A stretch of DNA of 64,000 bases from Rosettibacter primus (GTDB lineage: Bacteria > Bacteroidota > Ignavibacteria > Ignavibacteriales > Melioribacteraceae): contig NZ_JAYKGK010000007.1 of assembly GCF_036860675.1 (NCBI RefSeq), forward strand, positions 1 through 64,000, in the 5' to 3' direction. Of the stretch, positions 9,518-18,456 are shown one piece after another. Within the stretch, counting starts at the first letter, position 1. Every line of letters begins with the position of its first letter. Below the pieces are notes generated by a model. That model saw nothing but the letters and a program-made list of their open reading frames with translations. It ran no database searches and had not been told where the DNA came from. Both the position numbers and the translations under genes were made by a program.

Positions 9518-10486
9518 TTATTCTTCTTTGTAAATCTTTATATTGATTTTTTCATCACTTAGTAAGTATCCTCTGAACATCCCATCTGTATTGAAAGTTA
9601 TAGCTATATTCCCACTTTTATCAATTGCAATTACTCCTCCTGTTCCACCAATTTGAGTAAGTTTGTTTATTACTTCTTTTACAGCATCTGAAAGAGAAAG
9701 ATTTTTATATTCCATCAGAGAAGAAATGTCTCTTGCAATTCCAAGACGAATGAAGTATTCACCATGACCGGTTCCGGATACAGCACAAGTATTGTTGTTT
9801 GCATAAGTTCCTGCTCCAATAATTGGAGAATCTCCAACCCGCCCAAATTTTTTCATCATCATTCCACCGGTAGAAGTTCCTGCAGCAAGATTTCCATATT
9901 TATCTAAAGCTACTGCCCCAACAGTTCCATGTTTTTCAACATCTTTTTTTTCATATTCCTGTTTCATTTTTAAATATTGATTCCATCTTTCATTTGTAAT
10001 AAAATAACTTGAATCAACAAGTTCTATATTGAAAAGTTTGCCAAATTCTTCGGCTCCGTTTCCAATCATCATTACATGAGGAGATTTTTCCATAATAAGG
10101 CGGGCTAGATTAATTGGATTTTTCACATGATGAACACCTGCTACAGCACCAGCCATCAAAGTTTTTCCATCCATAATTGAAGCATCAAGTTCTGCAATTC
10201 CATTTTCAGTTAGCACCGCACCTTTGCCAGCATTAAATAAAGGTGAATCTTCGAGAATATTAATTGCTTTTGTCACTGCATCAAGTGATGAACCTCCACT
10301 TTCTAAAATTTTGTAACCAGCCTCGATGGCTTCTGACAATTTTGAAATATATTCTTTTTCTTTATCAGGTGGTAAATTTTTTATAACACCTGCACCACCG
10401 TGAACAACAATGCCATATTTTGCACTCTGTGCAATTGTCGATATGGAAAGCAAAATAAAGAATAGAATACGAATTAGAATTCGCAT
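9518..10486 (-). CDS. Isoaspartyl peptidase / L-asparaginase, exported Ntn-hydrolase
   Basis: A hydrophobic signal peptide (residues 1-20, ending near IAQSA) precedes a plant/type III asparaginase fold. The N-terminal region carries VVHGGAGV and NAGKGAVL. Autocleavage is expected between G187 and T188 in KHGTVGAVA, making T188 the nucleophile. The substrate pocket segments GRVGDSPIIGAG and SGTGHGEYFIR are present, as is the C-terminal GGTGGVIAID. Members hydrolyse beta-aspartyl dipeptides and L-asparagine; export suggests use of peptides in the periplasm. The 322-residue length is normal. It appears to be a single-gene unit. Confidence 0.92.
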   Translation of the reverse strand: MRILIRILFFILLSISTIAQSAKYGIVVHGGAGVIKNLPPDKEKEYISKLSEAIEAGYKILESGGSSLDAVTKAINILEDSPLFNAGKGAVLTENGIAELDASIMDGKTLMAGAVAGVHHVKNPINLARLIMEKSPHVMMIGNGAEEFGKLFNIELVDSSYFITNERWNQYLKMKQEYEKKDVEKHGTVGAVALDKYGNLAAGTSTGGMMMKKFGRVGDSPIIGAGTYANNNTCAVSGTGHGEYFIRLGIARDISSLMEYKNLSLSDAVKEVINKLTQIGGTGGVIAIDKSGNIAITFNTDGMFRGYLLSDEKINIKIYKEE

Positions 10487-10609
10487 TTTAATTTCCCAAA
10501 TAAAATTATCTGAAAGTGAAATTATGTTTAGATAGAATTAAAATCAATCAATAAATGAAAAACAAATTATTTAGAAAAATAAATTATACGGTGGGCTGGA
10601 AATATATTC

Positions 10610-10660
10610 ATCCGTGTAAATCTATAGGATGAGAATCTTTTTTTATTGATTTACACGGAT
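10610..10660. repeat. 13-bp perfect inverted repeat (hairpin)
   Basis: ATCCGTGTAAATC (10610-10622) is repeated in inverse at 10648-10660 around a 25-base loop. It lies downstream of the SpoVG-like gene and upstream of the isoaspartyl peptidase gene, both on the minus strand. It could be a terminator-like structure or a member of a dispersed palindromic repeat. A T-run occurs in the loop rather than after the stem, so a simple terminator is less likely. Confidence 0.6.
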
Positions 10661-10718
10661 TTAATTTTGTTAAATTTATTTTTTCATTTCCCCAGAAAGA
10701 TTTTAGACATCACTTTAC

Positions 10719-10964
10719 TTACTTTGAGTTATACTCATCAATTGCCATTTTCTCTAATTTCTTTTTCATTTCTTTTGGTAGAGTAATGGTTTCATAGTAT
10801 TTGCCATCTTTCCCTTTTTCGTTAGGAGAAGAAATAAATAAACCTTTATCTCCCATAACAACTCGGAATCCTTTAATTTTTATTCCCTCATCAGTTTCAA
10901 TATCAAAAAAAGCTGCAGTTTTGCCTGTTCCGTTCTGAATTTTGTTCATGCGTGTAATTTTCAT
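10719..10964 (-). CDS. SpoVG-like regulatory protein
   Basis: The 81-residue protein matches the SpoVG fold over most of its length: an N-terminal strand (MKITRMNKI), FDIETDEGIKIKGFRVVMGDKGLFISSPN, and DGKYYETITLP near the end. The pattern 'I-K-GFRV--G--GLF---P' followed by 'DG-Y---I-LP' is typical. SpoVG proteins bind nucleic acid and act as regulators in Firmicutes; homologues also occur in spirochaetes and Bacteroidota-type genomes, where their role is mostly unknown. A GGGGG-type ribosome site (GGGGGTAAAT) precedes the ATG. The gene stands alone. Confidence 0.72.
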   Translation of the reverse strand: MKITRMNKIQNGTGKTAAFFDIETDEGIKIKGFRVVMGDKGLFISSPNEKGKDGKYYETITLPKEMKKKLEKMAIDEYNSK

Positions 10965-11078
10965 ATTTACCCCCTTTAATTAGTGATTGGATTTTGTTAA
11001 TTATATACCCCCATGAAGCAGAAAATTTTTAATAAATAGGAATTTATTAAAATCAGGAAAAGAAATTTTATAATAAAT

Positions 11079-11473
11079 AGTTATCTGCCATTGCGGGCAA
11101 TTTAAGTTTTGTAATTATCTTAAGTTAATTAAATATACATTCATTCTTTTTGTTTAGAACAACTTTTGACAACATCAACAATAAGAATTAAAATTGCCAG
11201 TGCACCTAATATTGCAGGAATAATGTAGACTTCTTTATAAGCAAGACCTTCGAACCATTTCCCGAATACTGGGGTGCCAAGCCATGCACCTATCCATGCA
11301 ATTATTACTTTTGATAAATAGGAAGTGAAGCCCGGAATTATGTAGTATTTAAATCCAAAGTGTAAAACTGCTGCTACAATTGCAGCGATAATTAGTAATA
11401 TTAAGAAGCTAATAAAGTCCATTCCGAACATGCTTTAGTCACCTCCTTTTTTGCCCGCAATAAGCAGATAACT
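11079..11473. repeat. 22/23-bp inverted repeats bracketing a small membrane-protein gene
   Basis: The left arm at 11079-11100 and the right arm at 11451-11473 are near-perfect reverse complements: both read AGTTATCTGC, two or three variable bases, then ATTGCGGGCAA. They enclose 350 bases holding one gene (11141-11431). The right arm is directly upstream of the gene's ribosome-binding site and the left arm follows its stop codon. I see no transposase and no obvious target-site duplication. Confidence 0.75.
11141..11431 (-). CDS. Small membrane protein, possibly GlsB/YeaQ/YmgE-like
   Basis: The 96-residue protein has three predicted membrane helices (about 5-27, 38-57 and 66-86) and a short basic, cysteine-containing tail. 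The central segment IIAWIGAWLGTPVFGKW, rich in glycine and tryptophan, recalls the small GlsB/YeaQ/YmgE stress-response membrane proteins, though the match is partial. A near-ideal Shine-Dalgarno sequence (AAGGAGGTGA) lies 6 bases before the ATG at 11431, supporting strong translation. The gene is enclosed by a 22/23-bp inverted repeat. Function is unknown. Confidence 0.6.
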   Translation of the reverse strand: MFGMDFISFLILLIIAAIVAAVLHFGFKYYIIPGFTSYLSKVIIAWIGAWLGTPVFGKWFEGLAYKEVYIIPAILGALAILILIVDVVKSCSKQKE

Positions 11474-11604
11474 TATAGAATCTATTAAATCCCTCACAGA
11501 TAAATTTTTGTTTACTGTTAATCATAAAAAATCAAAAATTTATTGTCAATATCAGAAATAAAATAAAAAAAATATTTCCTATGATTATCAGGAGGATTAT
11601 TTTA

Positions 11605-11643
11605 ATGTTATCAATAAAATTTTGTGGTGGAGAATTGAAATGA
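11605..11643 (+). CDS. 12-codon upstream ORF overlapping the C1 peptidase start
   Basis: An ATG at 11605 follows a strong Shine-Dalgarno (AGGAGG, 11590-11595) and encodes MLSIKFCGGELK. Its TGA (11641-11643) overlaps the likely ATG of the peptidase gene (11640-11642) in the form ATGA. The short frame contains the second ribosome site (GGTGGAG), so translating it would pass over the peptidase initiation region. It may be a leader peptide for translational coupling. That role is inferred from spacing only. Confidence 0.4.
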   Translation: MLSIKFCGGELK

Positions 11644-12818
11644 AAAGAATAACAGAAGTTCAGAAGTTAATAATTGTTCTCATTTTAATCCCATTTGTAT
11701 TTTATGCTCAGGGAAAGAAAAAGAGCGATAAAAAAGAACAGTATGAATTTACAATGATTTATCAGGTTAAAACCACACCAGTAAAAAATCAAGCAAAAAC
11801 AGGTACATGCTGGTCTTTTGCAACTACTTCTTTTATTGAAACAGAGTTAATTAGAATGGGAAAAGGAGAACATATTTTATCTCCAATGTGGAATGTTAGA
11901 TTTACATACCCAAAGAAAGCACAAAATTATATTCGTTATAATGGGTTAACTAATTTTGGAATGGGAGGACAAGCACACGATGTTTTAAATGTTATTAGAG
12001 AATATGGATTAGTACCTGAAGAAATTTATAAAGGAATGAACATACAAGAAGAAGAACATAATCATGGTGAAATGGATGCAGTTTTGAAATCAATAGTTGA
12101 TGCTGTATCAAAAAAGAAAGGAGGAAAAATTACGCCAGTCTGGCAAAAAGTAATTGAATCTACGCTGGATATTTATTTGGGCATTCCACCAAAAGAATTT
12201 AACTACAAAGGAAAAAATTATACACCCAAAAGTTTTGTAGATTCTTTAGGGTTCAATCCAGATGATTATGTAGAATTGACTTCATTTACACATCATCCAT
12301 TTTATACAAAGTTTGATTTGGAAATACCTGATAACTGGAGTAAAGATTTATACTATAATGTTCCAATTGATGATTTAATGAGAATTATGGATTATGCATT
12401 GGAACATGGTTATTCAATTGCATGGGATGGAGACGTAAGTGAAAAAACATTTGATAAGAAAAAATGTATTGCAGTAATTCCCGCTGATTCATCAGAAGAG
12501 CCGGACGAAGAAAAAAACAACAGTGATGAAGATAAAAATGATGTTCCAGTAAAAGAAAAAACAATTACGCAAGAGATGCGTCAAGAAACATTTGATAATC
12601 AAACGACAACTGATGACCATTTAATGCATATTGTAGGATTAGCAAAAGATCAGAACGGAACTAAATTTTATTACACAAAAAATTCCTGGGGCACAAAGAA
12701 TAAAAAGTATAATGGTTACTGGTATATGTCTGAATCTTATGCAAGATTAAAAGTGATTGCAATAATGGTTCATAAAGATGCTATACCTCAGGATATTAAA
12801 ATTAAACTCGGGCTATAA
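11640..12818 (+). CDS. C1 papain-family peptidase (bleomycin hydrolase / PepC-like), exported
   Basis: I take the ATG at 11640, preceded by GGTGGAG, rather than the in-frame TTG at 11622. The product is 392 residues with a signal peptide (about 1-24, ending FYAQ). The papain triad is visible: the oxyanion Q and nucleophile C in KNQAKTGTCWSFA (C57), H in DDHLMHIVGLA, and N in YYTKNSWGTK near the C-terminus. The order and the intervening helical region resemble aminopeptidase C/bleomycin hydrolase (C1B). A very acidic linker (SSEEPDEEKNNSDEDK) is inserted before the His motif. It should cleave peptides in the periplasm or outside. A stem-loop follows the stop. Confidence 0.88.
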   Translation: MKRITEVQKLIIVLILIPFVFYAQGKKKSDKKEQYEFTMIYQVKTTPVKNQAKTGTCWSFATTSFIETELIRMGKGEHILSPMWNVRFTYPKKAQNYIRYNGLTNFGMGGQAHDVLNVIREYGLVPEEIYKGMNIQEEEHNHGEMDAVLKSIVDAVSKKKGGKITPVWQKVIESTLDIYLGIPPKEFNYKGKNYTPKSFVDSLGFNPDDYVELTSFTHHPFYTKFDLEIPDNWSKDLYYNVPIDDLMRIMDYALEHGYSIAWDGDVSEKTFDKKKCIAVIPADSSEEPDEEKNNSDEDKNDVPVKEKTITQEMRQETFDNQTTTDDHLMHIVGLAKDQNGTKFYYTKNSWGTKNKKYNGYWYMSESYARLKVIAIMVHKDAIPQDIKIKLGL

Positions 12819-12826
12819 TTTTTTAA

Positions 12827-12852
12827 GGGGACCTGTTTAATAGCAGGTCTCT
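12827..12852 (+). terminator. Hairpin downstream of the C1 peptidase gene
   Basis: GGGGACCTG pairs with CAGGTCTCT (two G-U pairs) around an 8-base loop, starting 9 bases after the peptidase stop codon. No T-run follows, so it may be a weak terminator or an mRNA 3'-end stabiliser rather than a full intrinsic terminator. Confidence 0.45.
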
Positions 12853-13048
12853 GCATTACTGGAATTTACTTTTAGTTTAATATTATCTTAAAACTCAATA
12901 AAAGATTCTTATCTGAATTACGGAAATAAATAAAAATTGTAAACTTTGATTTCATCTTTTTAGAATTAGCATTTCAATTTTAACACACCTTAAAATGCAT
13001 CATACTTTTATAACTCTCTCATTTTGAAACATTCCCAAAATGTGGTAA

Positions 13049-13057
13049 TGGTATAAT
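13049..13057 (+). promoter_or_regulatory. Possible extended -10 promoter for the thioester-domain gene
   Basis: The 332-base gap 12819-13150 holds a hairpin and, at 13049-13057, TGGTATAAT, which matches an extended -10 element (TGnTATAAT). No -35 at normal spacing is visible. The site would give a 5' untranslated leader of about 90 bases ahead of the GTG at 13151. An alternative is a Bacteroidota-type promoter that I could not place. Confidence 0.3.
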
Positions 13058-13150
13058 CCTTTGTTTTTAAGCTAAAATTAAGTTTTTTATTCTGGCATTT
13101 GCATTGAGCTAAAACAAGCAGGTATTAAAATCAATTTATCAGGAGGAAAA

Positions 13151-16100
13151 GTGATTAATCAGCCGAAACTATTTTTAAGAGTTTTGATTTTACTGTCTCT
13201 TATTTTCGGATTTACAATTTATTCTTTTGCTCAAAGCAAAGGAATTAAACAAGTAACAAATTATACCAGCATTGCTCAAGTGTCTGGAACAGCTGAGGGG
13301 AAAACAATTTATTATACAAATCCATATACAAATCAAAGCACAAGTAATTTTGCAGGAACTTTAAAAGGAACATTAAATTCTCAATCTGTAAAATTTTACT
13401 GCATTGATGTACAGCATAGCTTGGTTTACAATCAAGATTACTGGGATGAAGATGCTACGCCATCAGAAATAACTTATATTCTTAATAATTATTATCCTTA
13501 TAAAAATAATTATCCGGGTCAACTTTCTGACATTAACAAAGAAGCTGCTGCAATTCAAATGGCAATCTGGCACTTCAGTGATGGTGTAAATGCTAATTCA
13601 ATTTCAAATGATAATACAGTAAAGACAAGAGCGCTTGCAATTATTGCTGATGCTAATGCAAATCATAATGGTCAAGCACCACTTCAAACATTATTAATAA
13701 TTCCGAATCATCAATCCTTAATCCAGAATACCCCTGCCACATTTGATGTTTTTGCTTATGATATTAATGGAAATCCTGTTGAAGGGGTTTCTTTGCAAAT
13801 TTCTTCAACTCTTGGAACATTGAGTTCAAATACAGGAGTGACAGATATTAATGGTCATGCCGGGCCATTTACATTAACTTATAATGGAATTGGAACTGCA
13901 ACAATAAGTATAATAGCGCAAGTAGAAATTCCGCAGGGAACTAGATATGTTCACAAATCAAAACCAAGTGAGAAACAGAAATTAGTTTTAGCCACACCAT
14001 CTTTCGATACAAAAGAAGTTAATGCAACTGTTGAATGGTATACACCAACTGATTGCGATTTAAAAGGCTATATAACTTTTACTCAAGGCGGCTGGGGAAG
14101 TCCTTCAAATAGCACACCCGGCAAAATTAGAGATTTATATTTTAACTCAGTTTTCCCAACTGGAATGACTGTAGGGGGCAATTATAAAATTACATTTACA
14201 TCGGCTACAGCTATTAAAAATTATTTACCTGATGGTGGAACTCCTTCAGTTCTAACACAGAATTATACTAATCCTACAGCAGACATAAGTGTTCTGGCTG
14301 GTCAGATTACAGCTCTCAAATTAAATGTTTATTACAGTGCAGCAGGATATCTTGGAACTAATTCAACTCCATTAGGAAACTTAATAATTGTAAGCGGGCC
14401 ATTTGCAAATTACTCTGTAAATCAATTTTTGAATTTTGCAGAACAGGTTTTAGGCGGTGGCAATCTAAATGGTTTTACTTTATCTGAAATTAATAATGCT
14501 GCAACTGCAATCAATGAAAACTTTGATAATGGAACTGTTGACAAAGGATTTCTAACATGTAAACAACCTGTATCTATTGGGGATAAAGTTTGGGAAGACC
14601 TAAATAAAAATGGAATTCAGGATTCTAATGAACCAGGGATATCAAATGTTTCTGTGAAATTATATGATTGCAATGATAACTTAATATCGATAACAACAAC
14701 TAATTCATCTGGTAATTATTTATTCTTAAATCTTGAACCTGGTGATTATTATGTTCAATTTATTCCTCCTGCAGGTTATGTATTTACAACTCAAGATGCT
14801 AGCAACGATGATAACAAAGATTCTGATGCAAATATTAATACAGGTAAGACAATCTGTACAACTTTAACATCGGGTGAAAATGACCTTTCTTGGGATGCTG
14901 GACTTTATAAAGAAGTTGTTTGCACAAACAAAATTGGCAACTTTGTTTGGCACGATAAAAATGTAAATGGAATTCAAGATTCGAATGAACCGGGAATTTT
15001 TGGCGTTGTTGTCGAACTCTGGCAAAATAATCAATTGATTGCAGTAGATACAACTGATTCAAATGGTAAATATGAATTTAATAATTTATTGAACGGAACT
15101 TATACAATAAAATTAGCTTCATCTAATTTCATTAGTGGCGGTGTTTTAGAAAGCACATTAAAAACAAAATGGTATTCTACAAAGAAAAATCAAGGTAATG
15201 ATGACAGTAAAGACAGCGATGCAAATATTAATGAATCTGTTACAGTAGAACTTAATTGTGCTGATAATTTAACAATTGATTTTGGATTTTATAAGACTTG
15301 TGTTAGTGTAACAAAAACTGCAAATAAACAAACTGCAAAGCCCGGCGATATTATCACTTATACATTCACTGTTGAAAATTGCGGGGATATAACACTGAGC
15401 GGCGGCGTTGATTTTTATGATGCTTTATTAAATCCAAATGGCGACCACAAAATCAAGAACATTACACCAGTTCTGCCTGGTGAAACAAAATCATTCACAA
15501 AAACTTATACAGTTACAGAAAATGATTGCGGTGAATTGATTAATACAGTTAAAGCTGTAGGCCATCCAGTTGATGGTTCTACTAATGTAGAAGATGAAGC
15601 ATCTGCCACTGTTCAAATTGAGTGTGAATTATCGTGTGTAACTGATTGGACTGCAACACTCGGTCCTGATTCTGCAATTTGTGAATATGACCCTAAACCA
15701 ATTACAATTAATGGAAGTGTTCATTTAACTCCAAATCCAAGCAAAGCATATTTACAATTATCATGGAGGATTGTATATCCAAACGATGGAAGTGTGGATA
15801 ATTCAACTCATTATCAAACAATATTAATTACTAAGGATACAACATTTTCAATAACAGCTCAATGGCCAGGAATTCGTCCAGATGACCAGATTGTTGAAAT
15901 TCATTATGGTGTAAATGTATTAGACTGCAATGGAAATCCAATTAAAAATGGAATAGGCAGAGATTTGTATTGGTATCCTTGGGTATGTCCACCACCACAG
16001 GAAGAACCAGCTGACGTAAGAATTGAAAAATCTGTTGATAATCCAAATCCACAATGTGATGAGAATGTTACATTTACAATAAAAGTAACTAATGATGGAC

Positions 16101-18307
16101 CAAATAAAGCAAAAGGAATTCAAGTTTCAGATTTAATTCCCCAAGGTTTGATACTAGTATCCAGTTCCACTTCACAGGGGGTATATGATTCAAATACGGG
16201 AATTTGGATGGTAGGTGATCTGAATTCCCAGGAATTTGCAACTCTAACTATAATTGCAAAAGTAAGCTGCGACCAATTAAATAATTCGATATTCGATTTA
16301 GGTCCAGCAAAACATTATAATCTGTTTGTAATTTATGATGTGAATCAGCCTTCATCGGATACACAAGGCAAAGCTGCAGTTGGTCGTGATGCTTACTTTG
16401 CAAATTATAGTATTGGCGACCAATTACCTCCTAACAGTGGAGATGTATTAATCGTTGGCAGAGATCTTACTTTCATTAGCGGTGCTGTCAATGGAAATGT
16501 TGTTTATGGAAACACAACTAATTTGCCGCAGCCTTCTGTAAGTATTAATGGAACTTTACGTCAGGATAACCCTATTAATTTTGCTGCTGCAAAAATTTAT
16601 CTCGAAAATCTTTCAACTACACTATCAAATTACACTGTAAATGGAACAGTTAATTTTCAATATGGCGGCTTAACTTTAACAGGTAGTGACCCATTCTTAA
16701 ATGTATTCAAAGTTAATGGTGCTGATTTATCTTCTGCAAATAATGTAACAATTAATGCTCCTAATGGTTCTGTAGTTCTTGTTAATATTGATGGAACAAA
16801 TGTAAGCTGGACTGGTGGTTTAACAGTAAATGGCACAAGCATAACAAATGTATTATACAATTTCTATCAAGCTACACAATTAACTATTCAGGGCATTGAT
16901 ATAAGAGGTTCATTATTAGCTCCATTTGCAGATGTAAACTTTGTAAGCGGTGTAATCAATGGTCAGATGATTTGCAAATCATTAAGTGGAATGGGTCAAA
17001 TGAATCTTGCACAATTCATTGGTAATATCCCATTTGAAAAAGAAATTACCAATATTGCAACAATAACTTCAACAGTTACAACAGACCCGAATCCAAATAA
17101 TAATTCAGCAAGTGCAACAATAACAGTTTCAAATATTGAACAGGGCAATAACAATGGCTCAGAAAATCAAAACAACTGGCAGTATGTAAATGGATTCTCC
17201 AATGGTGAAATTGTATATGCTATGGCTTATGATGAATCAGGAAATATTTATGCAGGAACCTGGGGAGGAAATATTTATAAATCTAGTAATGGTGGTCAAA
17301 CATGGTTAAAAATAAATAACAATATGAATGTTGGATTCATCTGGGCTTTGAATATTCATAACGGTTATATCTTTGCAGCAACTGAATTAGGTGTATTCAA
17401 ATATGATGGTTCTGCTTGGAGTTTAACTTCACTTTCAAATATTGATGTTCATGCACTTGCATCTGATAATGGTGTTCTTTATGCTGGAACATGGGGATTG
17501 GGTGTTTACAAATCAACCGACAATGGAACAACCTGGAATGAAATGAATAATGGGCTTGGTTATAATCTAATTATTAATGCATTAACAGTTCATTCAAACA
17601 TACTTTATGCTGCAAGTTACGGTGGAGGAGTATTCAAATATCAAAATTCAACATGGACAAAATTAAATGTTGGATATGATTTCGTATGGTCATTAGCTTC
17701 CAATTCAAATGGATTGTATGCTGGAACATATGGAGATGGACTCTATCGTTCACTTGATAATGGAACAACATGGACTAAAGTAAATAATTTGAATGCTTCA
17801 TTCATTTATTCGATAGCAGTTAATTTGAGTGATAAAATTTATGTTGCTTCCTGGACAAGTGGTGTATTTGAATCAACTGATAATGGAAATACATGGAACT
17901 CAATTGGTATGGGTGGATTTGGTGTTAGTGCATTAATTGTAACAAAGAACTCGGATAATGTTTTTGTTGGAACTAAAGAAGGAAAGATTTATTTGAGCAA
18001 GAGAGTTGCATCTGTTACATCTGTTGAATCAGAAGAAATTCCAACAAAATTCGAGTTAAGTCAAAATTACCCGAATCCATTCAATCCAGTAACAACAATT
18101 AAATTTGCAGTCCCAGAAAAAGGAAGATACACATTGAAAGTATATGACATACTTGGACAGGAAGTAGCAACATTATTTGATGACGAAATGAATGCAGGTA
18201 TACAAAAGCTTACATTTAATGGAAGCAATTTATCATCAGGAATTTACATCTACAGATTGATTGGAAACAATGTAAATATTAGTAAGAAGATGATATTGAT
18301 GAAGTAA
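13151..18307 (+). CDS. Giant T9SS surface protein: thioester domain, SdrD-B repeats, choice-of-anchor A, beta-propeller
   Basis: A GTG start with AGGAGG six bases upstream begins a 1718-residue protein with a signal peptide (about 1-28). A TQXA-type thioester domain follows, with cysteine in FYCID (C84) and glutamine in AAIQMAIWHF (Q136), the pair that forms an internal thioester in Gram-positive adhesins. Next come an invasin/Big_1-like Ig domain (about 178-280), two SdrD B-like domains (about 475-590 and 594-715; each has GxxVWxDxNxNGIQDSNEPGI), a DUF11/DUF7507-type domain (717-828), and a second DUF11 (from about 955) that is interrupted at about 1051-1290 by a choice-of-anchor A domain and resumes with TDPNPNNNSASATITV. 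A BNR/sialidase-like beta-propeller (about 1342-1618) and a T9SS sorting domain (NYPNPFNPVT) close the protein. It probably attaches covalently to surfaces. The target is unknown. Confidence 0.9.
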   Translation: MINQPKLFLRVLILLSLIFGFTIYSFAQSKGIKQVTNYTSIAQVSGTAEGKTIYYTNPYTNQSTSNFAGTLKGTLNSQSVKFYCIDVQHSLVYNQDYWDEDATPSEITYILNNYYPYKNNYPGQLSDINKEAAAIQMAIWHFSDGVNANSISNDNTVKTRALAIIADANANHNGQAPLQTLLIIPNHQSLIQNTPATFDVFAYDINGNPVEGVSLQISSTLGTLSSNTGVTDINGHAGPFTLTYNGIGTATISIIAQVEIPQGTRYVHKSKPSEKQKLVLATPSFDTKEVNATVEWYTPTDCDLKGYITFTQGGWGSPSNSTPGKIRDLYFNSVFPTGMTVGGNYKITFTSATAIKNYLPDGGTPSVLTQNYTNPTADISVLAGQITALKLNVYYSAAGYLGTNSTPLGNLIIVSGPFANYSVNQFLNFAEQVLGGGNLNGFTLSEINNAATAINENFDNGTVDKGFLTCKQPVSIGDKVWEDLNKNGIQDSNEPGISNVSVKLYDCNDNLISITTTNSSGNYLFLNLEPGDYYVQFIPPAGYVFTTQDASNDDNKDSDANINTGKTICTTLTSGENDLSWDAGLYKEVVCTNKIGNFVWHDKNVNGIQDSNEPGIFGVVVELWQNNQLIAVDTTDSNGKYEFNNLLNGTYTIKLASSNFISGGVLESTLKTKWYSTKKNQGNDDSKDSDANINESVTVELNCADNLTIDFGFYKTCVSVTKTANKQTAKPGDIITYTFTVENCGDITLSGGVDFYDALLNPNGDHKIKNITPVLPGETKSFTKTYTVTENDCGELINTVKAVGHPVDGSTNVEDEASATVQIECELSCVTDWTATLGPDSAICEYDPKPITINGSVHLTPNPSKAYLQLSWRIVYPNDGSVDNSTHYQTILITKDTTFSITAQWPGIRPDDQIVEIHYGVNVLDCNGNPIKNGIGRDLYWYPWVCPPPQEEPADVRIEKSVDNPNPQCDENVTFTIKVTNDGPNKAKGIQVSDLIPQGLILVSSSTSQGVYDSNTGIWMVGDLNSQEFATLTIIAKVSCDQLNNSIFDLGPAKHYNLFVIYDVNQPSSDTQGKAAVGRDAYFANYSIGDQLPPNSGDVLIVGRDLTFISGAVNGNVVYGNTTNLPQPSVSINGTLRQDNPINFAAAKIYLENLSTTLSNYTVNGTVNFQYGGLTLTGSDPFLNVFKVNGADLSSANNVTINAPNGSVVLVNIDGTNVSWTGGLTVNGTSITNVLYNFYQATQLTIQGIDIRGSLLAPFADVNFVSGVINGQMICKSLSGMGQMNLAQFIGNIPFEKEITNIATITSTVTTDPNPNNNSASATITVSNIEQGNNNGSENQNNWQYVNGFSNGEIVYAMAYDESGNIYAGTWGGNIYKSSNGGQTWLKINNNMNVGFIWALNIHNGYIFAATELGVFKYDGSAWSLTSLSNIDVHALASDNGVLYAGTWGLGVYKSTDNGTTWNEMNNGLGYNLIINALTVHSNILYAASYGGGVFKYQNSTWTKLNVGYDFVWSLASNSNGLYAGTYGDGLYRSLDNGTTWTKVNNLNASFIYSIAVNLSDKIYVASWTSGVFESTDNGNTWNSIGMGGFGVSALIVTKNSDNVFVGTKEGKIYLSKRVASVTSVESEEIPTKFELSQNYPNPFNPVTTIKFAVPEKGRYTLKVYDILGQEVATLFDDEMNAGIQKLTFNGSNLSSGIYIYRLIGNNVNISKKMILMK

Positions 18308-18333
18308 TAAAGCTAAATTACAAATAGCTTCTG

Positions 18334-18374
18334 AATCCCGGCAGTTAGCAAAACTTTCTGCCGGGATTTTTTTT
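18334..18374 (+). terminator. Intrinsic terminator of the thioester-domain gene
   Basis: AATCCCGGCAG and CTGCCGGGATT form a GC-rich stem around a 13-base loop, followed by a run of eight or more T. It lies about 27 bases after the stop at 18307 and is a textbook Rho-independent terminator. Confidence 0.9.
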
Positions 18375-18456
18375 GTAACTACAAGCATAGCTTCGTGAAA
18401 AATAAGATGAAACTTATATCAAAAAATTTCTGATTGGACAAAAAAAATATAATAAC

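Noticed and set aside
13151..18307. Antisense frames inside the thioester-domain gene (near 14835, 15920 and 16657)
   Set aside because: They are shadows of repetitive coding sequence on the opposite strand, with no starts or domains.
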